Below, piece after piece: positions 9,468 through 17,304 of a DNA stretch of 50,170 bases. The notes beneath the pieces are model-generated. The model ran no database searches. It was not told the DNA's origin and saw nothing but the letters and a program-made list of their open reading frames with translations. Numbering within the stretch: position 1 is the stretch's first letter; every line of letters begins with the position of its first letter. This stretch comes from CAZJCK01 sp964544635 (GTDB lineage Bacteria; Zixibacteria; MSB-5A5; GN15; FEB-12), in contig CAZJCK010000019.1 of assembly GCA_964544635.1 (NCBI GenBank), positions 1-50,170 on the forward strand, given 5' to 3'. The translations under genes were made by a program, and so were the position numbers.

Positions 9468-9516
9468 GTAGTCACAACAACGATATAAACCGAAAGTTGC
9501 AAGGGGGATTTTTGCT

Positions 9517-10227
9517 GTGGAATTCCAGAAGACAGGTATCAACGGCCTCGACGAATTGATCGGCGGCATTCCGCGGGGCAGCCGCAACGTACTGGTGGGA
9601 CCACCCGGCAGCGGCAAGACAGTTTTTGCGATGCAATTCCTGTGGACCGGGCTGATCGCCGGTGAGACCGTATCTTACGACAGCATCGACCGGCCGTGGC
9701 CGCATATGCGGCGGTATTTCGAATCATTCGGCTGGGAAATCAGCAAGTACGAACAGGCCGGCCACTTTCTGCCGATTCAGGCCTACCCCCATTTCGAACC
9801 GTATGAGCGAGATAGCGCCACGCGCTATTTCGACCTGTACGATTTCGAGCGGATGAAGGCGATCGACCTGGAGCTGTCGGAGAAAAGGGTCAGCCGGTTT
9901 GCAGCCGGTGATACACTGGAGCATTTGTTCACGACGCTTACTCAAGAGGAGTGGCAGAAGATCGAGAACTGGACGATCAACTGGTGCTTTTTCGACGGCA
10001 TCACCAACATCGATACGATGTCCGAGGTTGCCGATCGTGATCCCGTAACCAACCGGATGAAGGACTTTTCGTTTTACACGGCGCACAATATTTTCCGCTT
10101 TCGAGTGCGGGAAGTCGACAAGAAGGTACGTCGTGAGCTGCGTATCGAGAAAATGGAGGGGGTAGCGCATCCACTGGACTGGCTGCCGCTGGAAATCAGC
10201 CAGTCCGGCATGACCGTGAAAGCCTGA
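9517..10227 (+). CDS. Single-domain KaiC-like RecA-superfamily ATPase
   Basis: This 236-residue protein starts at a GTG preceded by AAGGGGG at 9501-9507. It opens like KaiC domains (GINGLDELIGGIPRGS), with Walker A GPPGSGKT at 28-35 and a Walker B-like WCFFDGIT at 156-163. KaiC proteins are RecA-fold ATPases found as clock proteins, archaeal signalling ATPases and uncharacterised bacterial regulators. In KaiC a pair of catalytic glutamates follows the first strand after Walker A; the aligned segment here is SYDSIDRPW (53-61), with no Glu pair, so hydrolysis may be altered. It stands alone on the plus strand between rny and ymdB and ends at a hairpin. The cellular role is unknown. Confidence 0.8.
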   Translation: MEFQKTGINGLDELIGGIPRGSRNVLVGPPGSGKTVFAMQFLWTGLIAGETVSYDSIDRPWPHMRRYFESFGWEISKYEQAGHFLPIQAYPHFEPYERDSATRYFDLYDFERMKAIDLELSEKRVSRFAAGDTLEHLFTTLTQEEWQKIENWTINWCFFDGITNIDTMSEVADRDPVTNRMKDFSFYTAHNIFRFRVREVDKKVRRELRIEKMEGVAHPLDWLPLEISQSGMTVKA

Positions 10228-10238
10228 GCAAAAGAATA

Positions 10239-10267
10239 GCGGCGGTTACTGGCGAGGTAACCGCCGC
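10239..10267. terminator. Convergent hairpin between the KaiC-like gene and rny
   Basis: An 11-bp perfect stem, GCGGCGGTTAC / GTAACCGCCGC, encloses a 7-base loop. On the minus strand (end of rny) it is followed by TATTCTTTT, which fits an intrinsic terminator. The plus-strand side lacks a T-run. Confidence 0.65.
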
Positions 10268-10298
10268 CTTCACGCGCTCTGAATCCCCCGCGTGTGCT

Positions 10299-11867
10299 TT
10301 ACTTGGCAAATTCGGTCGAGCGGGTTTCCCGGATAACCGTCACTTTGATCTGACCGGGGTACTGCATCTCTTTTTCAATCTTCTCGGCGATATCGCCGGC
10401 CAGGATGGAGCTGCCGAGATCGTCAAGCTGTCCGGCCTCGACGATGACGCGGACTTCCCGCCCAGCCTGAATGGCGTAGGCTTTGGACACACCCTTGAAG
10501 CTGTCGGCCAGCTCTTCGAGTTGCTGGAGACGCTTGATGTAAGCCTCGAGCGGTTCGCGGCGGGCACCCGGCCGGGCGCCGGAGACGGCGTCGGCCGCCT
10601 GCACCAGGACGGGATAGGGGCCGAGCATCGGCACGTCGCCGTGGTGCGACTCGATGGCGTTGACGACGTACTCGTTTTCCTTGTAGCGCCGCATGAAGTC
10701 GGCGCCGATTTCGGTATGGGTACCCTCGGTTTCGCGGTCGATCGCTTTACCGACATCATGCAGCAGACCACACCGCTTGGCGAGTACCGGATCCAGTTCC
10801 AGTTCGGCGGCCATCAGGCCGCACAGCATGGCGACTTCCTTGGAGTGAGCCAGGACATTCTGGCCGTATGAGGTTCGGAAATGCAGCTTGCCCAGGATGC
10901 GGATGACGTCGGGGTGGAGACCATGCACGCCCAGATCAAAACAGGCCTGCTCGCCGGCTTCCTTGACAATGACTTCCATCTCTTTTTGCGATTTTTCAAC
11001 CACCTCCTCGATGCGGGTGGGATGGATGCGGCCGTCGGAGATCAACTTCTCCAGTGACATGCGGGCAATCTCGCGTCGCACCGGATCGTAGCCGGAGAGG
11101 ATGACCGCTTCGGGGGTGTCGTCGACGATGACATCGATACCGGTGGCAGTCTCGAAGGAGCGGATGTTCCGGCCTTCGCGGCCGATGATGCGGCCCTTCA
11201 TTTCGTCGGACGGCAGGTTGACGACCGAGACGGTGGTTTCGACGGTATTGTCGGCGGCACAGCGGTAGATGGCCGAGAGGATGATTTCGCGGGCTTCCTT
11301 TTCGGCGTTCTGTTCGGCCTGTTCCTTGATCTCCTTGATGTACGCCGCAGCCTCGAGTTTGGCCGCATTGATCATGTTATCCATGAGGTGCTTTTTGGCC
11401 TCCTCGGGCGTCATTTGCGCGATTTTCTGGAGCCGTTCGTTTTGTCGATTAATGATCTGATCGAGTTCGGTTTCCCGCAGTTCGATCCCCTTCTCCCGTG
11501 CGGTGAGGCTTTTCTCGCGTCCGGACAGTTCCCGTTCGCGAGTCTCTATGATCTCGACCTTTTTCTGAAGGTTTTGTTCTTTTTCTTTAACGGCCGACGC
11601 CTGATTATCGAGCTCGCGGCGCTTGGCTTCGGACTCCCGTTCGAATTCACTCTTGAGGGTGAGGAACTCTTCGCGAGCCTGCAGGGCCGCTTCCTTTTGT
11701 GTCATCTGGGCATCTTTGTTGGCTTCCTCAACGATGTGGGCTGCCTGGCGGTTGGCTTCAGCGAGCTTTTCAGCATTGGCCCGCTTGGCCAGCCAGGAAC
11801 CGACAAAGTATGAGACAGCGCCGGCAACAATCGCCACAGCAATTGCAATGATGATGGTGGTGTCCAT
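10299..11867 (-). CDS. rny: Ribonuclease Y
   Basis: RNase Y is the membrane-anchored endoribonuclease that starts mRNA decay in many bacteria lacking RNase E. The 522-residue product has the family length and order: an N-terminal transmembrane helix (about 4-25), a long charged coiled coil (30-200), a KH domain with GRIIGREGRN (225-234), and an HD domain with the catalytic pair H370-D371 in LLHDVGKAID. The sequence GVHGLHPDVIRILGKL is also typical. It lies downstream of zapA, with a 7-bp hairpin in the short leader. Confidence 0.98.
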   Translation of the reverse strand: MDTTIIIAIAVAIVAGAVSYFVGSWLAKRANAEKLAEANRQAAHIVEEANKDAQMTQKEAALQAREEFLTLKSEFERESEAKRRELDNQASAVKEKEQNLQKKVEIIETRERELSGREKSLTAREKGIELRETELDQIINRQNERLQKIAQMTPEEAKKHLMDNMINAAKLEAAAYIKEIKEQAEQNAEKEAREIILSAIYRCAADNTVETTVSVVNLPSDEMKGRIIGREGRNIRSFETATGIDVIVDDTPEAVILSGYDPVRREIARMSLEKLISDGRIHPTRIEEVVEKSQKEMEVIVKEAGEQACFDLGVHGLHPDVIRILGKLHFRTSYGQNVLAHSKEVAMLCGLMAAELELDPVLAKRCGLLHDVGKAIDRETEGTHTEIGADFMRRYKENEYVVNAIESHHGDVPMLGPYPVLVQAADAVSGARPGARREPLEAYIKRLQQLEELADSFKGVSKAYAIQAGREVRVIVEAGQLDDLGSSILAGDIAEKIEKEMQYPGQIKVTVIRETRSTEFAK

Positions 11868-11879
11868 TGCGCCCTCTCC

Positions 11880-11902
11880 CCTTCGGCCGTGAAAACCGAA
11901 GG
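11880..11902 (-). promoter_or_regulatory. Leader hairpin before rny
   Basis: A 7-bp inverted repeat, CCTTCGG / CCGAAGG with a 9-base loop, lies 13 bases upstream of the rny ATG. It has no U-tract and is unlikely to be a terminator. It may shape translation or stability of the rny mRNA. Confidence 0.35.
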
Positions 11903-11957
11903 AAACATTTATGTCAAATGGTGTGGAATAAGAGAAGCGGGACGAGAGATGCCGAAA

Positions 11958-12275
11958 TTATCGCGAAACCTGATCGGAGCCGGCCAATACAGCGTCGAGT
12001 TTTGCAATTGCTTCTGATACACGGACATCGACGTCGGATGAGGATTCATCCAACTTTCGACGATGTTCGTGCAACTCCGACGCAATCGACAACGCTGCCA
12101 GAATGGCCACCCGATCTCGGGCGTGCAGCGATGTCTGCTTGGCTACTTCCGTCATTCTTTTATCTACGTAGTCGGCGATACGAGTAATATAGTCCGGATC
12201 GGAATACCCGGTAATCGGATACTCCTCTCCAAAGATCGAGACCACGACTTTATTTCCGAATTCTGAATCAGGCAT
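11958..12275 (-). CDS. zapA: Cell-division protein ZapA
   Basis: ZapA bundles FtsZ protofilaments at the division ring. The 105-residue protein has the family N-terminus VVVSIFGEEYPI, a central segment ending in ARDRVAILAALSIASEL and a C-terminal coiled coil. It follows a zapB-like gene and precedes rny, an arrangement seen next to pheT in several phyla. It has its own promoter. There is no Shine-Dalgarno close to the ATG; the strong AAGGAGG lies 38 bases upstream. Confidence 0.9.
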   Translation of the reverse strand: MPDSEFGNKVVVSIFGEEYPITGYSDPDYITRIADYVDKRMTEVAKQTSLHARDRVAILAALSIASELHEHRRKLDESSSDVDVRVSEAIAKLDAVLAGSDQVSR

Positions 12276-12313
12276 ATTTACGATAAAGACAGCTTGCGGT
12301 CCTGTTTCCTTAT

Positions 12314-12320
12314 CCTCCTT
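12314..12320 (-). promoter_or_regulatory. Orphan strong Shine-Dalgarno upstream of zapA
   Basis: AAGGAGG on the minus strand (forward CCTCCTT) ends about 38 bases before the zapA ATG. No ATG, GTG or TTG follows at normal spacing. The zapA frame is open through this stretch but has no start codon there. Confidence 0.4.
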
Positions 12321-12331
12321 AATTACAAGGG

Positions 12332-12361
12332 TTTATAAGGGGCAGACGGGACCCGTGTCAA
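12332..12361 (-). promoter_or_regulatory. Sigma-70-type promoter for zapA
   Basis: A perfect -35 TTGACA (12356-12361) and TATAAA (12332-12337) are separated by 18 bases, about 57 bases upstream of zapA. The promoter begins just after the zapB-like stop codon, so zapA-rny can be expressed apart from the pheST operon. Confidence 0.7.
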
Positions 12362-12370
12362 GCAAAATTA

Positions 12371-12613
12371 TTATTGTGTCAGAGCCTCGAGTTGCTCAAG
12401 GCGGGAAAGCACGAGTGTAAGCTTGGAGCGGACAGCATCGGTATCGTCCCGCTTGCCGGCGGCCATCTGGTCACGCTCTTTGCGCAGCTCGGTCAGCTGT
12501 GTTTTGAGGTCGGTAAGTTGTTGCCGCAGTTGATCGTTTTCGGTCTTGAGCTGCGCCAGAGCGCCGGCCGCTCGCTCGATGCGATCGTTAAGAAGAGCAA
12601 ACTGATCGGACAT
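12371..12613 (-). CDS. ZapB-like short coiled-coil protein
   Basis: This is an 80-residue protein that is nearly all heptad repeat: LKTENDQLRQQLTDLKTQL, then LRKERDQMA, and a terminal helix LSRLEQLEALTQ. Its length and character match ZapB-type division proteins, which are pure coiled coils that bind ZapA. Its position between pheT (2-base gap) and zapA supports that role. Sequence identity in coiled coils is weak evidence, so the name rests mainly on context. Confidence 0.7.
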   Translation of the reverse strand: MSDQFALLNDRIERAAGALAQLKTENDQLRQQLTDLKTQLTELRKERDQMAAGKRDDTDAVRSKLTLVLSRLEQLEALTQ

Positions 12614-12615
12614 GT

Positions 12616-15000
12616 TTATTTGTCCCGTATATCGGCATTAAAGTTTTTCTTCAAGCTTGATATAACAGCTTGTTGCCGTTTGTCAACTTCTTCGCTCGAA
12701 ACCGAGCCTTTTTCTGAGCGATAATTGATAGCGATGGCGACCGACTTCTTGCCCGAGGGAATCTGTTTGCCGGTGTAGATATCGAAAATATCGATCGATT
12801 CGGCCAGCGGTCCGGCCGCTTTACGGACCTCGGCAATTATATCGCCGACCATCACTCCACTGTCGACGATCATAGCCAAATCGCGCGGGGCGGCCGGGTA
12901 GACCGGAATCGGCTGATATTCGATCTTTCGATCGGCTGCTTTCATGAGCGGTTCGAGCTTGATTTCCGCGACATACATCGGCTGCTTCAAATCGATCTGT
13001 TTGAGCAACTTGTCGGCGGCGCGGCCGGCGTACCCGATTGTCTCGCCGTTGAGTTTGACGCCAAACGATGTCTCGGAATCGAGCCAGCCGACCCTGTCCG
13101 CAACATAGTCAAATTTTGGCCAGCGGAAGTGATCGGTCAGCTGTTCGAGGGCGCCGGTAACATCGTAGAAATCAAGCGGCCGGGGCTTGTCGCGCCAGGT
13201 GTGGTCGGTCGAGCCGGTGACAAGAAGGAGCAGACGGTACTGCTCGATCCATTCGTCCTTCTCGTTCGGCGGGAAATAGACCTTACCCAGTTCGAACAAC
13301 CTGAGATTGAGGTTGCGGTGCGCAATATTGTGCTGGACGACCGTCAGGGCCGACTCCAACAGGGCGGAGCGCATGATATCAAGATCCTCGGTAACCGGGT
13401 TGGTCACGCCCAGCGGTTCTATATCTGGTTCCACCAACTCGGCCAGTTTACGGTCGGTCAGGCCGTGGAGCATGATCTCGTCAAAGCCGGCACCGGTCAG
13501 GATCGAACGTGATTCCCACTGAAACTTGTTCTCGAAGGGGACAGGCGTATATAGCGGTCCGATATTGGTTTGCGCATCGGGGATGTTATCGTAGCCGACG
13601 ATCCGTCCAATCTCTTCGATGAGATCAATCTCCCGTTCAATGTCGGGACGGAAGGTCGGGACCAGGGTCTCGATCGGATTACTGCCGGAAACGTCGAACT
13701 CGATATCGGACAGGATCTGTGTCATCTTGCCGGAAGAGAGGTCGGTGCCGAGGATAGCATTGCAGCGTTCCGGCCGCAGCGCGACGCGGCGCGGCGTAAT
13801 CCGTTTCGGGTAAGCGTCGATGATCCCCGACAGCACGGCGCCACCGGCCAGTTCGGCCATGAGCTGGGCGGCGCGGTCGAGGGCGTATTCAATGCCGTTG
13901 GGGTCGGCGCCGCGCTCGAAGCGGTACGATGATTCGGTATTGAGGCCGAGATGACGTCGGCTGCGGCGGACAGTCGACGGATCGAAGTAGGCGGCCTCGA
14001 GCAGGATATCCCTGGTACCTTCTTCGACCTCGGAATTGAGGCCGCCCATGACCCCACCGGCGGCAACGGCCTCTTTTCCGTTGGTGATCAGGAGCACTTC
14101 GGTGTTGAGCGTGTGTACTTTCTCGTCAAGGGTCGTGAACTTCTCGCCGTCCTTCGCGAATCGCACAACCACCTCGCTGGAACCGAATCGTTGGAGATCG
14201 AAGGCGTGCATCGGGTGGCCGCACTCGAGCATGACGAAGTTGGTGATATCGACAATGTTGTTGATCGGTCGGATGCCGGCAGCGAGCAGCTTTTTTTGCA
14301 TCCACCAGGGTGACTTCTTGATCGTGATGCCTTTGATTACGCGAGCGGCGTAGCGCGGGCAGCCATCGAAATCGTCGATCTTCACCGAGACAACGTCGCC
14401 GGCTCTCTCCCCTGCTTCGTCGAGCTTGATTTCGGGTCGCCTGACCCGTATCGAGGCGAGGGCTGCGAGGTCGCGGGCGATGCCGATGGCCGAGAGCGAG
14501 TCGGGCCGGTTGGGGGTGATCTCGAAAGTCATCATGTAGTCGTGAAAATCGAGGGCCTCGGCCACAGGACTGCCGATTTTCAGGTCGTCGGGCAACACCC
14601 AGATACCTGCTGACTCGGTCGACACCCCCAGTTCGGCCTGGGAGCAGATCATGCCGGACGATTCCACGCCGCGGATCCTGACTTTCTTGACTTCCATGCC
14701 GTTGGCCATCGTCGCACCAATGGTGGCGACCGGGACTTTCTGCCCGACGGCGACATTGGGCGCGCCACAGATCAACTGGAGCGATTCACTGCCGAGATTG
14801 ACAGTCGCTTTCTGGATTTTATCGGCGCCTTCGACCGGCTGCAGGTCGGTGACTTCACCAACGATCACTTTGTCGAGGCACTCGGCGGTCGGTTCGATAT
14901 ATTCACAGGCGAGGCCACACAGGGTGAGGCGGTCACCCATTTCTTCCGGGGACCAGTCGAGACCGGTCAGCTCCTTGAGCCATTGGTAGGAGATCTTCAT
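12616..15000 (-). CDS. pheT: Phenylalanyl-tRNA synthetase beta subunit
   Basis: The 794-residue beta subunit of the (alpha-beta)2 enzyme that charges tRNA-Phe. Domains visible in order: an EMAP/tRNA-binding domain (about 38-150, with LICGAPNVAVGQKVP and MICSQAELG), the B3/4 editing domain, a B5 domain, the catalytic-like core, and a C-terminal anticodon-binding FDX-ACB domain starting near YPAAPRDLAMIVD. It starts 3 bases after the pheS stop, so the pair is coupled. Confidence 0.98.
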   Translation of the reverse strand: MKISYQWLKELTGLDWSPEEMGDRLTLCGLACEYIEPTAECLDKVIVGEVTDLQPVEGADKIQKATVNLGSESLQLICGAPNVAVGQKVPVATIGATMANGMEVKKVRIRGVESSGMICSQAELGVSTESAGIWVLPDDLKIGSPVAEALDFHDYMMTFEITPNRPDSLSAIGIARDLAALASIRVRRPEIKLDEAGERAGDVVSVKIDDFDGCPRYAARVIKGITIKKSPWWMQKKLLAAGIRPINNIVDITNFVMLECGHPMHAFDLQRFGSSEVVVRFAKDGEKFTTLDEKVHTLNTEVLLITNGKEAVAAGGVMGGLNSEVEEGTRDILLEAAYFDPSTVRRSRRHLGLNTESSYRFERGADPNGIEYALDRAAQLMAELAGGAVLSGIIDAYPKRITPRRVALRPERCNAILGTDLSSGKMTQILSDIEFDVSGSNPIETLVPTFRPDIEREIDLIEEIGRIVGYDNIPDAQTNIGPLYTPVPFENKFQWESRSILTGAGFDEIMLHGLTDRKLAELVEPDIEPLGVTNPVTEDLDIMRSALLESALTVVQHNIAHRNLNLRLFELGKVYFPPNEKDEWIEQYRLLLLVTGSTDHTWRDKPRPLDFYDVTGALEQLTDHFRWPKFDYVADRVGWLDSETSFGVKLNGETIGYAGRAADKLLKQIDLKQPMYVAEIKLEPLMKAADRKIEYQPIPVYPAAPRDLAMIVDSGVMVGDIIAEVRKAAGPLAESIDIFDIYTGKQIPSGKKSVAIAINYRSEKGSVSSEEVDKRQQAVISSLKKNFNADIRDK

Positions 15001-15003
15001 AGC

Positions 15004-16017
15004 TTACAAGAACTGCCGCAGGAAGCGGATGTCGTTATTGAAGAAGAGTCGAATATCGTTAATGTTGTACTTCAACATGGCCGGTCGTTCCACGCCCATG
15101 CCAAAAGCATAGCCGGTGTACTTCTCGGGATCGATGCCGGCCGTCCTGAGCACGTTGGGATCGATCATACCGCAGCCGAGGATCTCGAGCCAGCCGGTTT
15201 GTTTGCAGACCCGGCAGCCTTCACCTGAGCAGAGAAAGCAGGAAACGTCGACTTCGGCCGATGGTTCGGTGAAGGGGAAGAACGACGGGCGCAGCTTGAT
15301 TTTGGCATGCGGCCCGAAATAGGCCTTACAGAAAGCGACCAGGGCGCCCTTGAGATCGGCCATAGTGACCCCTTCGTCGACCAAAAAACCGTCGACCTGG
15401 TGAAAAGCCACATGCGAGCGGGTGCTGATAGCTTCGTTGCGGTAGCAGATGCCGGGGGTGATCATCTTGATCGGCGGGGTTCGGCTTTCAAGCATGCGCG
15501 ATTGCACCGGTGTAGTGTGTGTGCGCAAGAGGCGGCCGTGTTCGACGAAGAAGGTGTCCTGTTCGTCGCGGGCCGGATGGTCGGGCGGGAAATTCAGGGC
15601 GGCGAAGTTGTAGTGGTCGGTTTCGACATTGGGACCGTAACCGATTTCAAAGCCCATCCGCTGGAAGATGTCGCAGATTTCGGCGATCGCCTGGTTCACC
15701 AGGTGGACCGCTCCGAGGCGTGGCGTGGTGCCGGGCAGGGTGGGATCGATCCGGTGATCGTCGGCCGGTCGCGAGAGTCTCTCCCGGACCTCTTTGACGA
15801 GCTGCTCGAGTTCCTGGCGGGCCTTGTTGGCAGCGCCGCCAACCGCCTTGCGCTCTTCGATCGGGAGATCCTTGAGCTTTTTGAGCACACCGGTAACGGC
15901 GCCGTCCTTGCCCAGGTACTTCCCTTTCAGGTCGTTCAGGGTATTGAGCGAGTCGGCATTCTGGATCTTGTCGACCGCCTCTTTGGCGGTTTCAGTGATC
16001 TGATCGAGCAGCTTCAT
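15004..16017 (-). CDS. pheS: Phenylalanyl-tRNA synthetase alpha subunit
   Basis: The 337-residue catalytic alpha subunit. It has an N-terminal coiled coil (1-90) and class II motifs: GPNVETDHYNFAALN with HPARDEQDTFF, RTHTTPVQSRML, FHQVDGFLVDEG, and motif 3 in FGMGVERPAMLKY. The Cys cluster CFLCSGEGCRVCKQTGW is normal for many bacterial PheS. It lies 21 bases downstream of rplT in the thrS-infC-rpmI-rplT-pheS-pheT order known from Escherichia coli. Confidence 0.98.
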   Translation of the reverse strand: MKLLDQITETAKEAVDKIQNADSLNTLNDLKGKYLGKDGAVTGVLKKLKDLPIEERKAVGGAANKARQELEQLVKEVRERLSRPADDHRIDPTLPGTTPRLGAVHLVNQAIAEICDIFQRMGFEIGYGPNVETDHYNFAALNFPPDHPARDEQDTFFVEHGRLLRTHTTPVQSRMLESRTPPIKMITPGICYRNEAISTRSHVAFHQVDGFLVDEGVTMADLKGALVAFCKAYFGPHAKIKLRPSFFPFTEPSAEVDVSCFLCSGEGCRVCKQTGWLEILGCGMIDPNVLRTAGIDPEKYTGYAFGMGVERPAMLKYNINDIRLFFNNDIRFLRQFL

Positions 16018-16038
16018 GTGCGATCAGTTCATCGATCC

Positions 16039-16389
16039 TTAATTGCTCTTGGCCATTTTCGCCAGGTTCTCAAACGTGGCCATATCCCTCACGGCGATAT
16101 CGGCCAGGACCTTGCGGTTGAGATTGACACCGGACTTCTTGAGACCCGACATCAGGCTCGAGTAGTTGGTATCGCACATCCGGGCCGCGGCCGAAATACG
16201 GGTGATCCACAGGGAACGATAGACCCGTTTCTTTTTGCGGCGGTCGATGTAGGCATATTTGAGGCCCTTGTTAACCGTTTCCAGCGCCGTGCGATACAAC
16301 TTGGAGCGACCCCCGAAGTTACCGCGTGCCTTTTTAAGGACCTTTTTGTGACGCCGGTGAGCGGCGACATTATTCATTGAGCGAGGCAT
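16039..16389 (-). CDS. rplT: 50S ribosomal protein L20
   Basis: A 116-residue basic protein with the L20 signature: RHKKVLKKARGNFGGRSK near the N-terminus, RKKKRVYRSLWITRISAAA, and a conserved C-terminal helix region (YSSLMSGLKKSGVNLNRK). L20 is needed for early 50S assembly and, in several bacteria, represses its own operon by binding its mRNA. It lies between rpmI and pheS. Confidence 0.98.
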   Translation of the reverse strand: MPRSMNNVAAHRRHKKVLKKARGNFGGRSKLYRTALETVNKGLKYAYIDRRKKKRVYRSLWITRISAAARMCDTNYSSLMSGLKKSGVNLNRKVLADIAVRDMATFENLAKMAKSN

Positions 16390-16420
16390 TGTTGGCTACT
16401 CCCCGATTAATCTCAGGTGG

Positions 16421-16615
16421 TTAGTACGGCAGCATGCGCTCGATGCGACGGTGGTCGACCTTGGCAATCAGGGCCGATTTGCGCAGCTTGCGTTTGCGTT
16501 TCCGCGTCTTCTTGGTCAGGATATGCGAATGGTACGCATGATTCCGTTTGAACTTACCGGAGGCGGTTCGCTTAAAGCGCTTGGCTGCGCCCCGGTGCGT
16601 TTTCATCTTGGGCAT
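16421..16615 (-). CDS. rpmI: 50S ribosomal protein L35
   Basis: A 64-residue, very basic protein beginning MPKMKTHRGAAKRFKRT, the standard L35 start, with the central SHILTKKTRKRKRKLRK. It lies 31 bases after infC and 31 bases before rplT. Confidence 0.98.
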   Translation of the reverse strand: MPKMKTHRGAAKRFKRTASGKFKRNHAYHSHILTKKTRKRKRKLRKSALIAKVDHRRIERMLPY

Positions 16616-16646
16616 CTCTAACGCTCTCTATATTACAACACGGTTC

Positions 16647-17255
16647 TTATTCGTTGCTCTGCTCGGGCGACTTCTCGTCGCCTTCACTCTCGGATTGCGG
16701 CTCTTTTTTCTGTTCGTCGTCACGCAGCTTCTTCATGGTATCCTTGGTCGGGCCGAGGACCATGCTCATGTTGCGCCCCTCCAGCTTGGGCTGGCTTTCA
16801 ACCTGCGAGATCTCTTTCAATTCTTCGGCGACTTTGTCCAGCAGGGCTCGGCCCTGCTCGGTATAGGCCATTTCGCGGCCGCGAAACATGACAAACACTT
16901 TCACCTTGCTGCCGGATTCGAGGAATTCTCGGACATGCTTGGTCTTGAAGCTAAAGTCGTGATCGTCGATCTTCGGCCGGTAGCGCATTTCCTTCATCTG
17001 GAAACTTTGCTGCTTTTTCTTGGCCTTTTTATCCTTCTTGGACTGGTCGTACTTGAACTTGCCGTAATCCAGGATGCGGCAGACGGGCGGACGTACATTG
17101 GGCGCCACCTCGACCAGGTCGAGACCGGCTTCCCGCGCCCGATCCAACGCCTCGTTGGTCGGCAGGATTCCTACCTGTTCTCCGTCGGGACCGATGAGGC
17201 GAACCGGCGATACGCGGATTCGATCATTGATCCGGAGTTCCTTGTCTTGAGCTAT
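16647..17255 (-). CDS. infC: Translation initiation factor IF-3 with a predicted AUA start codon
   Basis: IF-3 binds the 30S subunit and checks the start codon-initiator pairing. The 202-residue reading begins with ATA at 17253-17255, giving M(A)QDKELRINDRIRVSPVRL, exactly the family N-terminus. GAGGAGG ends 5 bases before it. Between the thrS stop and the first canonical start (TTG at 17145-17147) there is no in-frame ATG, GTG or TTG, and starting at that TTG would delete the conserved first 36 residues. The C-terminal part contains YRPKIDDHDFSFKTKH and VKVFVMFRGREM, and the protein ends in an acidic tail. Known biology: E. coli infC starts at AUU, and IF-3 represses its own synthesis through that codon; AUA should serve the same autoregulation. 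Confidence 0.93.
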   Translation of the reverse strand: MAQDKELRINDRIRVSPVRLIGPDGEQVGILPTNEALDRAREAGLDLVEVAPNVRPPVCRILDYGKFKYDQSKKDKKAKKKQQSFQMKEMRYRPKIDDHDFSFKTKHVREFLESGSKVKVFVMFRGREMAYTEQGRALLDKVAEELKEISQVESQPKLEGRNMSMVLGPTKDTMKKLRDDEQKKEPQSESEGDEKSPEQSNE

Positions 17256-17260
17256 GCAAT

Positions 17261-17267
17261 CCTCCTC
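17261..17267 (-). promoter_or_regulatory. Shine-Dalgarno site that decides the infC AUA start
   Basis: GAGGAGG on the minus strand, with 5 bases to the ATA at 17255. It is the only strong ribosome-binding site between the thrS stop and the conserved IF-3 N-terminal residues. An ATT lies immediately after it, but that is out of frame and hits TAG two codons later. Confidence 0.75.
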
Positions 17268-17304
17268 GGGTTTCGAATTCGCTGACGTTCCGTCGACAGC
17301 ATCG

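Noticed and set aside
11868..11957. A 6S RNA gene next to zapA, as in gamma-proteobacteria
   Set aside because: The gap is only 90 bases and lacks the long interrupted hairpin.
17256..17260. AUU start for infC immediately after the GGAGG
   Set aside because: That ATT is out of frame with IF-3 and reaches TAG after one codon; the in-frame AUA five bases on is the better reading.
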